DNA of 45,287 nucleotides from Modestobacter caceresii (GTDB taxonomy: Bacteria > Actinomycetota > Actinomycetes > Mycobacteriales > Geodermatophilaceae): the NCBI RefSeq assembly GCF_000761485.1, contig NZ_JPMX01000139.1, positions 28,498-73,784 of the forward strand. Reading direction: 5' to 3'. Under the pieces are notes generated by a model, which saw nothing but the letters and a program-made list of their open reading frames with translations, did not search any database and was not told the DNA's origin. Shown one piece after another: positions 1 through 8,201 of the stretch. The translations under genes were made by a program, and so were the position numbers. Each line of letters begins with the position of its first letter. Position 1 is the stretch's first letter.

Positions 1-148
1 GGACGTCGTGCGGGGCGTCGTCAGGGGTGTCGGGCAGGCACCAGCCGATCAGCTCGCCGGTCACGTCGTCGACGACGGCGGCCTGCTCGGTCAGCGCCAT
101 GCGCGTCGCCCACGGAGTCGAGGCCAACCCGGCCATCCGGCGGGTCAC
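1..148 (-). CDS. Partial hypothetical protein of an integrated element (cut by the window edge)
   Basis: Reading leftward from a GTG at 148, an open frame runs off the left edge of the window; 49 residues are visible and the C-terminus is missing. The GTG start overlaps the TGA of the neighbouring 70-residue gene by four bases (GTGA), the coupling seen throughout this window, and codon third positions are mostly G or C. Visible residues include WATRMALTEQAAVVDD and GWCLPDTPDD; no family is recognised. Its place in line with two other small genes and an integrase suggests cargo of the same mobile element. This is inference from context. Confidence 0.55.
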   Translation of the reverse strand, partial: MTRRMAGLASTPWATRMALTEQAAVVDDVTGELIGWCLPDTPDDAPHDV

Positions 149-357
149 GACACGCTCACGACGTAGTGGTGACCGCAACGGCCGCGCCGCACCGCGCGGT
201 CGGTGTAGTCGAGCCGGTGGTGGCTCAGGCTCGCGCACGTGGGGCAGCCGGCGAGCACCCCCTGGCCGTGGGGCGTCGACCAGGTGTTCAGGGTGTCGGC
301 GTCAGGGGACGGGGGCAACGACGGGGGCTGTGCCCGGCGGCGCTGGTGGGTCATCAT
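145..357 (-). CDS. Small Cys/His-rich protein of the integrated element
   Basis: A 70-residue protein with two adjacent ATG codons at the start (357 and 354). A Pro-rich N-terminal third is followed by a knuckle-like C-terminal half with CPTC near residue 38 and CGHH near residue 61, a spacing compatible with one zinc site (zinc-ribbon-like). Such short zinc-ribbon proteins are common in actinobacterial integrative elements, but the family is not identified. Its stop overlaps the GTG of the next gene by four bases, so the two are probably co-translated. DNA binding or a structural role cannot be told apart from sequence. Confidence 0.5.
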   Translation of the reverse strand: MMTHQRRRAQPPSLPPSPDADTLNTWSTPHGQGVLAGCPTCASLSHHRLDYTDRAVRRGRCGHHYVVSVS

Positions 358-440
358 GGCTCTGGCTCCAGTAGAGGCTGGGGTCTAGCGGTGGGCGACG
401 GCCGGGGCGGGCACCCCGGCCTCGTCAGTGGTTGAGACCG

Positions 441-758
441 TCAGGCCGCAGCCGGGTGCTGCTGGGCGGTGGCGGTCGCCAACTGCGCGCGCGCCGCGGC
501 GGTGCTGCGCTGGGCCTTGGCGCGCCGGACCTCGGCAGATTTGAGTGCCATGGCCAGGTAGTGCGCCTTGCGCGCCTGGTCGGCTCGCCAACGGCGTTCG
601 AGCTCGGGCAACGTGCGCTCGGGGTCGATCTGATCTTCGAACCGGCGGTCAGCGGCAGCTCGGGCCGGCGCTGTGCGGGCCGAGCGGTCAGACGTAGCCG
701 CCCACGAGCGGTGGGCGGCGATCCGAGACTGCAGTGCGCGGGATGCGGGGGTGGTCAT
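441..758 (-). CDS. Conserved hypothetical protein of actinobacterial integrative elements
   Basis: The ATG at 758 gives a 105-residue, Arg/Ala-rich protein. The frame stays open further upstream, but those codons lack the expected composition and no better start is seen. The pattern SRALQSRIAAHRSWA near the N-terminus, then a 'FEDQIDP' stretch and a C-terminal 'RRADQARKAHYLAMA'-like basic amphipathic region, resembles a short protein repeatedly found beside integrases and replication genes of actinobacterial integrative elements. That recognition is from memory, not a search. The composition suggests a mostly helical, basic, possibly nucleic-acid-binding protein. Its function is unknown. Confidence 0.6.
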   Translation of the reverse strand: MTTPASRALQSRIAAHRSWAATSDRSARTAPARAAADRRFEDQIDPERTLPELERRWRADQARKAHYLAMALKSAEVRRAKAQRSTAAARAQLATATAQQHPAAA

Positions 759-1053
759 GAGGCGCCTCGCAAGGTGCTGAGGCCGCCACCGGAGGTAAGC
801 CGGGGCGGAGCGTGGTCGGTACGGCGCCAAGGTAGGCACCCGCATTTGCCCTGGCCAGCGCCGTGCGACACCGGTTCCGACCCGCCCCCGGACACCCGAG
901 ACAGCCAGAGACACAACAGGACTGCCGGAGACACACAGCTCGACCTACGGACAGGTTGCAGTGGCCTAGGTCACACCGACAACGCTGAGCGCCGGACCCC
1001 AGCAGCCCCGACCGCCACACCGCCGGCGACGAGTGACCCGCCGCCGCCACGAC
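759..1053. other. Non-coding stretch between integrase and element cargo
   Basis: About 295 bases in which no frame has convincing codon use. It contains short imperfect direct repeats (AGAGACAC near 905-913 and GGAGACAC near 928-935) and must hold the promoter of the leftward cargo genes. No excisionase (xis) gene is recognisable here. The repeats could be binding sites for an excision or control protein, but nothing in the sequence proves it. Confidence 0.4.
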
Positions 1054-2334
1054 TCAGGCGACCTCAGCCTCGGCGGCCATGGCGGCCTCGATCGCCGCCA
1101 CCGCAGCGTCCGTCGAGCTGGGCAGCAGCCAGCCGTACGTGTCACTGGTCAGCTGGATCGACTCGTGACCGAGCCGCCGCTGAACCTCGGTGAGCGGCCG
1201 GCCCGCGTTGATCAGCCAGCTGGCGTGGGTGTGCCGTAGGTCGTGGAAGCGAACGCCCCGACCATGCGGGAACACACGGGCCACCGCCGGCGCCCACACC
1301 CGGTGGCGGTAGTTGGCCGAGCGAATCGGCGCTCCGCCCTGCCGACCGGCGTGGGTGCCGCTGGTGGCAGGCGTGGTGAACACGTAGGCGTCCTCTGGCC
1401 GGTCGGCGACCAGCCGGGCCAGGACCTGTGCGACACCGGCGCCGACCGTCACCTCGCGCACCGACCGGTCCGACTTGGGCCGCCCAATCTCGTAGCGGTC
1501 GGCCTTGCCGGCACGGGTGTCCTTCCACGCCTGGCGGACCTCGACCCGCGGGCGACCGTCATCGAGCACGACGTGCCGGCACTCCAGAGCGGTCAGCTCA
1601 CTCCATCGCAGCCCGGTCCCCACCGCCACGGTGGCCAGGTCGCGGTAGACCCCGGCCGGCAACTCGGCCTCCAGCCGGCGCCACTCGTCGTGGGTCAGCG
1701 CCCTGATCGTCTCCTGTCGGCTGGCGGTGTGCTCGGGCTTGCCGACCCGCACCCCGACGAACGGGTCACGAACGATCAGCTCGTCGGCCAGGGCAGCGCG
1801 CATGACGGCGCCGGCCTCGGTGGCCAGCCGCTTGCGTGTGCGGTAGGCCAAGGGCGGCCTGCCGACCAGCCACGGGTGGGTGCCGGCCTCCAGGCCGCGC
1901 AGCCAGCCGCGCACGAGGCTGCGGTTGACGGCCGTCAGCGGCAGGTCGCCGAACACCGGGGTCATGTGCCGTGCAACGTCCCGGCGGTACTGCGCCCGAT
2001 ACCCCTCCTCCACGCCGGTCAGGTTGGCGACGTGCTGCTCGGCGTAGTCGGCGAAGGTCGGTGCCTCTAGGGCTGCCGGAACGCTCTGCTCGACCTCGGC
2101 CGGCACGTTGACAGACTCCGACGTGTCAACGCGCCGGGCACCGCGCAGCAGGTGGCGGTGCTCCTCGGGCAGGTGACCCCCGGCGGCGACGATCGCGGCC
2201 TCGATGCGCTTGGCCTCGTCCAGCCGGGAGACCGTCACACCGCGCTGCTGGCCGTCCCGCGCGCCGCCCTCGCGCCACGTGACCGTGTATGTCGTGCGCT
2301 TCCCATCGGTGCTCTTGCGCCTGCGGATCGCCAT
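1054..2334 (-). CDS. int: Tyrosine-type site-specific integrase
   Basis: A 426-residue phage/ICE-type tyrosine recombinase starting at ATG 2334. The N-terminal arm-binding part (about 1-90) precedes a SAM-like core-binding domain ('FADYAEQHVANLTG', about 92-200) and a catalytic domain (about 215-420). Catalytic signatures are visible: Arg in TGLRWSEL (about 243), HDLRH (about 363-367), LGHES (about 388-392) and the nucleophile Tyr in DTYGW (about 400). All are intact, so the enzyme is probably active. The gene lies 127 bases from a tRNA gene and points away from it. Uncommonly, the tRNA's 5' end, not its 3' end, faces the integrase. No good Shine-Dalgarno precedes the ATG; a leaderless transcript is possible. 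Confidence 0.93.
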   Translation of the reverse strand: MAIRRRKSTDGKRTTYTVTWREGGARDGQQRGVTVSRLDEAKRIEAAIVAAGGHLPEEHRHLLRGARRVDTSESVNVPAEVEQSVPAALEAPTFADYAEQHVANLTGVEEGYRAQYRRDVARHMTPVFGDLPLTAVNRSLVRGWLRGLEAGTHPWLVGRPPLAYRTRKRLATEAGAVMRAALADELIVRDPFVGVRVGKPEHTASRQETIRALTHDEWRRLEAELPAGVYRDLATVAVGTGLRWSELTALECRHVVLDDGRPRVEVRQAWKDTRAGKADRYEIGRPKSDRSVREVTVGAGVAQVLARLVADRPEDAYVFTTPATSGTHAGRQGGAPIRSANYRHRVWAPAVARVFPHGRGVRFHDLRHTHASWLINAGRPLTEVQRRLGHESIQLTSDTYGWLLPSSTDAAVAAIEAAMAAEAEVA

Positions 2335-2375
2335 GAGGTGAACACCTATCCTGGGAGCCTCGGTCGGTTGGGTCG

Positions 2376-2397
2376 CGCGTTGACAACGCGTTGACAA
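2376..2397. repeat. Perfect tandem 11-bp direct repeat upstream of int
   Basis: CGCGTTGACAA occurs twice in immediate succession (2376-2386 and 2387-2397), 42 bases upstream of the integrase start and 65 bases before the tRNA. Adjacent 11-bp repeats put both copies on nearly the same helix face. They could be arm-type integrase sites, excisionase sites or operator half-sites. The role is inferred only from position. Confidence 0.55.
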
Positions 2398-2461
2398 GCG
2401 ACGCAAGCGTGCTGAGGCGATAGTAGGACTGAGCAGTGAAACCGCTGGTCAGCCTACCATC

Positions 2462-2538
2462 GGGGCGGTAGCTCAGCCGGTCAGAGCACGGGACTCATAA
2501 TCCCTGGGTCGTGGGTTCGAGCCCCACCCGCCCCACCA
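2462..2538 (+). tRNA. tRNA with CAT anticodon (elongator tRNA-Met most likely)
   Basis: A complete cloverleaf can be folded by hand: acceptor GGGGCGG (2462-2468) pairs with CCGCCCC (2528-2534), the D stem is GCTC/GAGC, the anticodon loop CTCATAA (2494-2500) has CAT at 2496-2498, the T stem is GTGGG/CCCAC with loop TTCGAGC, and CCA is encoded (2536-2538). A Met elongator is most likely. A tRNA-Ile read after lysidine modification also has CAT and cannot be excluded without comparison. The initiator type is unlikely because the acceptor's first pair is a perfect G-C match. One oddity is a C-U mismatch at positions 27-43 at the top of the anticodon stem. Confidence 0.95.
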
Positions 2539-2602
2539 CGTTGACCAGCACCTTTGCAGGGACCACCGCGCCCGCGCCGGTGGGCGCGCGCGGCAGGTTG
2601 CG

Positions 2603-2788
2603 GTGCACCTGCCGGATGGCCGTCGGCGACAACCCGCAGTCCCACGGCCGCGCCTCAACGACTGGGGCCACCCGCCGGAGGCCATTGGCCACGACGCCGT
2701 CCTCTTGGACGTCTCGCCGTCCTCCGGGCAGCACCTGTTCCTGTCGGCCTACCGCCGCACCGCCATCAGCGCGGGCCACCCCGGCTGA
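2603..2788 (+). CDS. Doubtful short ORF between tRNA and secreted protein
   Basis: The stretch 2539-2961 has no clear gene. The best candidate is a GTG-started frame of 61 codons whose second half has strongly GC-biased third positions (visible residues DWGHPPEAIGHDAVLLDV). No good ribosome binding site precedes it, and the frame is open back to the tRNA. It could be a chance ORF, a small unknown gene, or the tail of a gene whose front was lost when the neighbouring element inserted. No family is recognised. Confidence 0.25.
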   Translation: MHLPDGRRRQPAVPRPRLNDWGHPPEAIGHDAVLLDVSPSSGQHLFLSAYRRTAISAGHPG

Positions 2789-2961
2789 GCCCGACATGGC
2801 GCCCGGTCCTCGGCACACCGGTGTGGCCCGACACCGAATGGGCCCCCGCACCCGTCACCGTCTCACCCTGACGAGCGCTCCGCTTTCTCCCGGACCCAGC
2901 CGATACCTCTATCGCCACCCGTCCGGGCGTGGCTCACCCCCACGCCTGAACAGGACCCCCC

Positions 2962-4047
2962 ATGTCGCTCTCCCCCACCCGCCGAGCTGCCGCCGTCGGC
3001 GCGCTCGCACTGGCCACCCTCCTCACCGGCTCCACCGTCGCGAACGCCGCTCGCGAGGACCGTCCGACCGCCGTCACCAGCGCTGAGTCCGACGTCCAGG
3101 TCACCACCGAGGGTCCGCGGGGCCAAGCCAACAAGAAGCCCAAGGCCACCGAGTCGCCCGCGCCCACCACCAGCGCACCCGTGGAGGAGCGGCCTCCCGC
3201 CACGACGTCTCCGGCGCCCACCGCCGCACCCACCGCGGAACCGGAGCCGACACCGACACCGGCGCCTGAGCCGACACCCACGCCGACACCCGAGCCGACC
3301 GCGGAACCGACTGCGGAACCGCAGCCGGTCGCCGCCGGCCGCGGGCCCGCCGGGAACACCGTGCTGTGGTCCGACGACTTCGAGAGCGGACTGGACTGCG
3401 GCGTGTGGGTGCACGTCCAGAACCACGAGACCGCGGCGTCGTCCAGCCTGTGCCCCGGGTGGGCGTCGGAGGGCTCGCCCACCCGCACGACGTTCCCCGT
3501 CATCGACGGGAACCGGGTCGCCCGCTTCGAGCTGCGCCAGGGCGACCGGTCCGCCGGCGGAGAGCGCTCCGAGCTGTCCCCCTCCTCCGCCGACAGGTCG
3601 GCCACCGCCCTCACCGAGGGCTTCGAGGGCTGGTTCCAGCAGCGGCTCATGGTCGACCCGTCCATGGAGCAGGAGCAGAACGGCCGGTTCTACATCCTGA
3701 CCCAGTGGCACACCGGGATCTCCTCCCCCGCCATCACCCTGGGCCTGTCCGACGACAACGACCTGCTCCTCCGCGTCGGCATGGAGGGCAAGAGCCAGGT
3801 GCTGCTGCCCGCCGGTGAGTTCCGGCTCGGCGAGTGGTTCGACGTGAACGTGCACTTCGTGATGTCCAACGACCCGGCCACGGGCGGGGCCGAGGCCTGG
3901 GTCGACGGCGTGCAGCGCGCCGGCTGGCAGTACGGCCGCACGATGATGGACTCCGGGTCCTACCTGAAGATCGGCCAGTACCGCGACTCGCAGCCCACCA
4001 CCGGGATCACCTACGTCGACGACGTCGTGCTCTCCACCAACCGCTGA
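2962..4047 (+). CDS. Secreted protein with Pro/Thr linker and polysaccharide-lyase-like domain
   Basis: 361 residues. An N-terminal signal peptide (about 1-29, probable cleavage after ANA) is followed by a low-complexity Pro/Thr/Glu linker (about 30-135) with repeated EPTPTP units, then a compact domain (about 138-361) opening with LWSDDFESG. The domain has the GGERSEL pattern typical of heparin-lyase-I-like and related lyases with a beta-jelly-roll fold, plus aromatic patches such as FYILTQWHTG. AGGA lies six bases before the ATG. The likely role is degradation or binding of acidic polysaccharide outside the cell. The exact lyase family and substrate are uncertain, and a non-catalytic carbohydrate-binding role is possible. 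Confidence 0.75.
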   Translation: MSLSPTRRAAAVGALALATLLTGSTVANAAREDRPTAVTSAESDVQVTTEGPRGQANKKPKATESPAPTTSAPVEERPPATTSPAPTAAPTAEPEPTPTPAPEPTPTPTPEPTAEPTAEPQPVAAGRGPAGNTVLWSDDFESGLDCGVWVHVQNHETAASSSLCPGWASEGSPTRTTFPVIDGNRVARFELRQGDRSAGGERSELSPSSADRSATALTEGFEGWFQQRLMVDPSMEQEQNGRFYILTQWHTGISSPAITLGLSDDNDLLLRVGMEGKSQVLLPAGEFRLGEWFDVNVHFVMSNDPATGGAEAWVDGVQRAGWQYGRTMMDSGSYLKIGQYRDSQPTTGITYVDDVVLSTNR

Positions 4048-4083
4048 CCACCGCCGCCCCTGCCCACCGACGGGCTCGGCGGG

Positions 4084-4920
4084 TCAGCTCCCGGACGTGC
4101 CCTGCAGGACGTCGGCGCGCGGGGCGGTGTGGTGGCGGCCCATCGGCAGCATCAGCGGCTTGCCCGACGTCGGGTCCACGATCACCTGGCTGTCCAGGCC
4201 GAAGACGGCGCGCACGCACTCCTCGGTGAGCACGTCCTCCGGGGTGCCGGCGGCGTGGATCTGCCCACCGGACAACGCGACCAGGTGGTCGGCGTAGCGG
4301 GCGGCCAGGTTGAGGTCGTGCAGCACCATCACGATCGTCGTCCCGCGGGTCCGGTTGAGGTCGGTCAGCAGGTCGAGCACCTCGATCTGGTGGGCGACGT
4401 CCAGGAACGTGGTGGGCTCGTCGAGCAGCAGCAGGTCGGTCTGCTGGGCCAGCGCCATCGCGATCCACACCCGCTGGCGCTGACCGCCGGAGAGCTCGTC
4501 GACGGCCCGGTCGGCCAGTGGCGTCGTCTCCGTCGCGTCGAGGGCGGCCGCCACCGCGGCGTCGTCCTCCTTGCTCCACCGGGAGAACACCCGCTGGTGC
4601 GGGTGCCGCCCCCGGCCGACGAGGTCGGCGACCGTGATCCCCTCCGGCGCGATCGGCGACTGCGGCAGCAGGCCCAGCGTGCGGGCCAGCTCCTTGGCCG
4701 GCAGCCGGTGCACCGCCTTGCCGTCGAGCAGGACCCGACCGCTGCGCGGGGCCAGCAGCCGCGACATCGACCGCAGCAGCGTCGACTTCCCGCAGGCGTT
4801 GGCCCCGACGACCGCGGTGATCCGCCCCGGCGGCACCAGCAGGTCCAGGCCCTCGATGACGGTGCGCTCGCCGTAGGCGAGCGTGAGGTCCTCGGCTGCC
4901 AGCGAGTGGGTGGCGGTCAC
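4084..4920 (-). CDS. Iron-siderophore ABC transporter ATPase (FecE/FepC type)
   Basis: 278 residues from a GTG at 4920 that overlaps the upstream permease stop by four bases. It contains Walker A GANACGKS (about 39-46), a Q-loop, the ABC signature LSGGQRQR, Walker [13 protein letters not shown] and a switch histidine in 'VLHDLNLA', in the order and length of FecE/FepC ATPases. It hydrolyses ATP at the cytoplasmic face to drive ferri-siderophore import through the two FecCD permeases encoded just upstream. It is the last gene of the four-gene operon. Some members carry cobalamin or haem instead of siderophore. The IdeR-like box ahead of the operon favours iron. Confidence 0.93.
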   Translation of the reverse strand: MTATHSLAAEDLTLAYGERTVIEGLDLLVPPGRITAVVGANACGKSTLLRSMSRLLAPRSGRVLLDGKAVHRLPAKELARTLGLLPQSPIAPEGITVADLVGRGRHPHQRVFSRWSKEDDAAVAAALDATETTPLADRAVDELSGGQRQRVWIAMALAQQTDLLLLDEPTTFLDVAHQIEVLDLLTDLNRTRGTTIVMVLHDLNLAARYADHLVALSGGQIHAAGTPEDVLTEECVRAVFGLDSQVIVDPTSGKPLMLPMGRHHTAPRADVLQGTSGS

Positions 4921-5969
4921 AGGGAGCCTCCGGTGCGGTTGCTGCGGACGATCAGGTAGATGAGGTAGGGCGCCCCGAGCACGCCGGTGATCACGCCGAC
5001 CGGGTAACGGGTGCCGAACGCGTACTGGCCACACAGGTCGGCCACGAGCACGAGCAGCGCCCCGACCAGCGCGGCGGGCACCAGCAGCGAGCCGTTCGGC
5101 CCGACGAGCCGGGCCGCGATCGGGCCCGCCAGGAACGACACGAACGCGATCGGACCACACGCGGCGGTGGCGAAGGCCAGCAGGGCGACCGCGGCGACGA
5201 TCGCGATGATCCGGGTGCGCTCCACCCGGACGCCCAGCGCGGAGGCGGTGTCGTCGCCCAGCTGCAGCGCGGAGAGGTCCCGCGTCTGCCCGAGCAGGAC
5301 CGGCCCGAACACCAGCAGCGCCACCAGGGCCGGCACGGTGGCCTCCCAGGTGCTGCCGTTGAGGCTGCCGGTCAGCCAGCGCAGCGCCTCCGCGAAGTCC
5401 CACGCCCCGGCCTTCGACAGCACGTAGGAGGTGACGCTCTTGCCCATGGCGGCGACGCCGATGCCGATCAGGATCAGCCGGGTGCCGGCCACGCCGTCCT
5501 TGAACGCCAGCATGTAGATCAGCAGCGCCACCCCGAGCGCCGACACGATCGCGGTGACCGACACCGCCGTGCCGGACCAGCCCAGGATCACGATCGCGAA
5601 GGCCGCCGCGGCGCTGGCCCCCGAGGTGATGCCGATGACGTCGGGGCTGGCCAGCGGGTTGCGCAGCATCGTCTGGAACGTGACACCGGCCAGGCCGAAG
5701 CTGAGCCCGGCCACCACCGCGAGGACGGCGCGCGGCAGCCGCAGCGTCCCGACCGTGAAGGACGCCCCGGGGACGTCGGAGCCCAGGACGACGCGGAGCA
5801 CGTCCCCGGGCGGGTAGAAGGTGCGCCCCACCATCAACGTCACCGCGAAGGCGACCACGACGGCGAGCGCGAGCAGGGTGATCACCAGCCGCCGGCGCGC
5901 AGCACGGCGGACGCGCCCCCGGGCGACGGTGTCGACGGTCGAGGGCAGTGGGGTGACGACGGCGGTCAC
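4917..5969 (-). CDS. Iron-siderophore ABC transporter permease (FecCD family), second
   Basis: 350 residues from GTG 5969, which overlaps the preceding permease stop (GTGA). About ten hydrophobic segments and the hallmark FecCD stretches [20 protein letters not shown] and [13 protein letters not shown] are visible, followed by a C-terminal region ending before RSNRTGGSL. It pairs with the other permease to form a heterodimeric membrane channel like FepD/FepG. The frame is open upstream, but that part has the wrong composition, and the four-base overlap fixes the start well. It acts in the cytoplasmic membrane, receiving ferri-siderophore from the binding lipoprotein. Confidence 0.92.
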   Translation of the reverse strand: MTAVVTPLPSTVDTVARGRVRRAARRRLVITLLALAVVVAFAVTLMVGRTFYPPGDVLRVVLGSDVPGASFTVGTLRLPRAVLAVVAGLSFGLAGVTFQTMLRNPLASPDVIGITSGASAAAAFAIVILGWSGTAVSVTAIVSALGVALLIYMLAFKDGVAGTRLILIGIGVAAMGKSVTSYVLSKAGAWDFAEALRWLTGSLNGSTWEATVPALVALLVFGPVLLGQTRDLSALQLGDDTASALGVRVERTRIIAIVAAVALLAFATAACGPIAFVSFLAGPIAARLVGPNGSLLVPAALVGALLVLVADLCGQYAFGTRYPVGVITGVLGAPYLIYLIVRSNRTGGSL

Positions 5970-7009
5970 AGCTCGCGCACCTTCTGCCGGCGGACGATCG
6001 CGATGAAGAACGGGGCGCCGATGATCGCGGTGAGGATGCCGACGTCCAGTTCGGTCGGGCGGGCCACGATCCGGCCGAGCACGTCGGCGCCGGTCAGCAG
6101 GCACGCGCCGGCGATCGCGGAGAAGGGCAGCAGCCAGCGGTGATCGACGCCCACCAGCAGCCGGCACAGGTGCGGGACGACGAGCCCGACGAACCCGATC
6201 GGCCCGGCGACCGCGGTGGCGGCGCCGCACAGCAGGACCGACCCGAGCGCGGCCACGCCCCGGGCGAGGGCGACCCGTTCGCCGAGGCCGGCGGCGAGCT
6301 CGTCGCCCAGCGCGAGGGAGTTCAGGCTGCGCGCGGACAGCAGACTGATGACCAGCCCCACGAGGAGGAACGGAGCCACGGTGCCGATGCCGGCGAACGT
6401 GGCCCCACCGACACCGCCGATCTCCCAGGACACGACGTTCTCCACGATGTCACCGCGGGGCAGGGCCACCGCGGTGATGAACGACGTGAGCGCGGCCGAG
6501 GTGGCCGCGCCGGCCAGGGCGAGCTTGAGCGGGGTCGCCCCACCCCGGCCCAGGGAGCCGACGGCGTAGACGAAGACCGCCGCGACGGCGGCGCCGACGA
6601 TCGCCGTCCACACGATGCTCGTCGCCGAGAACAGGCCGAACCAGGCGATGCCGGCGACCACCGCGAGCGAGGCGCCCATGTTGATCCCGAGCACCCCCGG
6701 GTCGGCCAGCGGGTTGCGGGTGACGCCCTGCATGACCGCGCCGGAGAGGCCCAGCGCAGCGCCGACGACCACCGCCAGGACCGTGCGCGGGATCCGCTTG
6801 GTCACCGCCGCCTGTCCGATGTTCTCCGTGGACCCACCGAGCGCGGCGACGATGTCGGACCAGCCGACCCCGCGGGAACCCACGGCGACCGAGAGGGCCA
6901 TCAGGGCGACCAGCAGCCCGACCACGACCAGCAGCCAGAGGAACCGGACCGGCCCCGGGCGCCGCACGACGGCGGCGTCCGGGGCCGGGGTGGCCAGGAC
7001 CGAGGTCAT
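5966..7009 (-). CDS. Iron-siderophore ABC transporter permease (FecCD family), first
   Basis: 347 residues. The ATG at 7009 overlaps the binding-protein stop as ATGA. It shows the same family hallmarks as its partner: [19 protein letters not shown], a [13 protein letters not shown] motif and multiple membrane segments, ending with RRQKVREL. With the second permease it forms the transmembrane pore of the siderophore importer. Tight overlaps through the operon imply equal, coupled expression. Substrate specificity cannot be read from the permease. Confidence 0.93.
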   Translation of the reverse strand: MTSVLATPAPDAAVVRRPGPVRFLWLLVVVGLLVALMALSVAVGSRGVGWSDIVAALGGSTENIGQAAVTKRIPRTVLAVVVGAALGLSGAVMQGVTRNPLADPGVLGINMGASLAVVAGIAWFGLFSATSIVWTAIVGAAVAAVFVYAVGSLGRGGATPLKLALAGAATSAALTSFITAVALPRGDIVENVVSWEIGGVGGATFAGIGTVAPFLLVGLVISLLSARSLNSLALGDELAAGLGERVALARGVAALGSVLLCGAATAVAGPIGFVGLVVPHLCRLLVGVDHRWLLPFSAIAGACLLTGADVLGRIVARPTELDVGILTAIIGAPFFIAIVRRQKVREL

Positions 7010-8028
7010 GCTGCCTTGTCAGCAGCCTCGGCGAGCATGGCGACGTAGTCCTCGAGCACCCAGGAGATGGCCAGCGGCGTCGGGTTCGCCGCGGTGCCCA
7101 GCGGGGTGTCGGGGAGCAGCACGATCGACCCGTTGGCGACCGCCGGGATCTGCGACAGCAGCGGGTCGGCGTTCAGCGCGTCGACCAGCTCCTGGCCGCC
7201 GTAGGTCACGATGATGTCGACGTCGTCGAACACGTCGACCTGCTCGGCGCTGACCGTCCCGGAGAACTGCTCGCTGTCGGTGGAGGCCTCGGCCACGCTG
7301 GACGGGGTGGACAGCCCGAGGTCGGTGAAGAAGGCGCTGCGGGTGTCGTAGGGCGTGTAGTAGCTGACCTCGCTGAGGTCGGCGGTGTCCACGTGGGTGA
7401 GGAACATCGTCGACTTGCCCTCGAGCTCGGGGTGCTCGGCGACGGTGTCGGCGATGTCCTGCTCGATGTCGGCGATGAGCTCGTCACCCTCCCCGGCCAT
7501 GCCCATGCCGGCGGCGTTGACCTGGATCATCTCCCGCCACGGGGTCGCCCACGGCGCCTCCGGGTAGGCCACGACCGGCGCGATCTCGCTCAGCGTGTCG
7601 TAGTCCTCCTGGGTCAGCCCCGAGTAGGCGGCGAGGATGACGTCGGGGTCGGTGTCGGCGACCGCCTCGAAGTCGATGCCGTCGGTCTCGTCGAACAGCA
7701 CCGGGGTCTCGCCGCCGAGCTCCTCGAGCCGCTCGGAGACCCACGGCAGCATGCCGTCGCCGTCGTCGTCGCCGAAGTTGGCAGCGGCCATGCCGACCGG
7801 GACGACGCCCAGGGCCAGCGGCACCTCGTGGTTCGCCCAGTTCACCGTGGCCACCCGCTCGGGCTCGGACTCGATGGTCGTCGTCCCGAAGGCGTGCTCG
7901 ACGGTGATCGGGGTGAAGTCCGCGGCGGCTTCGGTCTCGACGGCCGACGAGTTCGACGAGCAGGCGGCGAGGCCGCCGGCGAGCAGTGCTGCTGTGGAGA
8001 CCGTGACCAGTCTCGGGGCGCGGCGCAT
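7006..8028 (-). CDS. Siderophore-binding lipoprotein of the ABC importer
   Basis: 340 residues from ATG 8028, with AAGGA five bases upstream. A short positively charged signal ends in a lipobox (GGLAACSS), giving a membrane-anchored lipoprotein with lipidated Cys near residue 21. The mature part has the FepB/FhuD-type bilobed pattern: 'PERVATVNWANHEVPLALG' early, FEAVADTDPDVILAAYSG (a typical FecB-family stretch) in the middle, and a long helix linking the lobes. It captures ferri-siderophore outside the membrane and docks on the two permeases. It is first in the operon, 65 bases from an IdeR-like box, so iron repression is expected. Confidence 0.92.
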   Translation of the reverse strand: MRRAPRLVTVSTAALLAGGLAACSSNSSAVETEAAADFTPITVEHAFGTTTIESEPERVATVNWANHEVPLALGVVPVGMAAANFGDDDGDGMLPWVSERLEELGGETPVLFDETDGIDFEAVADTDPDVILAAYSGLTQEDYDTLSEIAPVVAYPEAPWATPWREMIQVNAAGMGMAGEGDELIADIEQDIADTVAEHPELEGKSTMFLTHVDTADLSEVSYYTPYDTRSAFFTDLGLSTPSSVAEASTDSEQFSGTVSAEQVDVFDDVDIIVTYGGQELVDALNADPLLSQIPAVANGSIVLLPDTPLGTAANPTPLAISWVLEDYVAMLAEAADKAA

Positions 8029-8092
8029 GGGGTCCTTCCGGGTGGTGGTACAGCGCCCGTGCGGCACGGCGCGGGCCGGCGGGACGAGCAAC

Positions 8093-8111
8093 TGAGGTTT
8101 GCCTAACGCAA
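8093..8111 (-). promoter_or_regulatory. IdeR/DtxR-type iron box
   Basis: TGAGGTTTGCCTAACGCAA matches the 19-bp DtxR/IdeR consensus (TTAGGTTAGSCTAACCTAA) at 15 positions by eye and is an imperfect palindrome. It lies between the siderophore importer (65 bases to its ATG) and a divergent DUF2505 gene. Known IdeR proteins bind such boxes with Fe2+ and repress iron uptake. Regulation here is inferred from sequence and position. Confidence 0.75.
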
Positions 8112-8201
8112 CTCAGGGTGTGCTTGCCCCGTTGTCGATCACGAGCTGGTCACAGTGCGGTCGACCCGGCGCGGACGGCGCGCACCGCCGACGATGGGGT
8201 C

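Noticed and set aside
27-374. Rightward ORFs at the left edge
   Set aside because: Antisense to two better-supported leftward genes with coupled starts; poor codon bias.
688-1050. Leftward 120-codon ORF upstream of the small element gene
   Set aside because: Cys-rich chance frame with poor third-position bias and overlapping a better gene.
2495-2851. Leftward ORF with a C-terminal VGLEPTTQGL-like end
   Set aside because: This tail is the antisense reading of a tRNA gene, a known annotation artefact; no ribosome site or family.
2863-3855. Long leftward Gly-rich ORF opposite the secreted protein
   Set aside because: Mirror image of the Pro/Thr linker and lyase domain in GC-rich DNA; no start signal.
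5011-7214. Several rightward ORFs opposite the siderophore permeases
   Set aside because: Antisense shadows; the leftward genes have clear family motifs and four-base overlaps.
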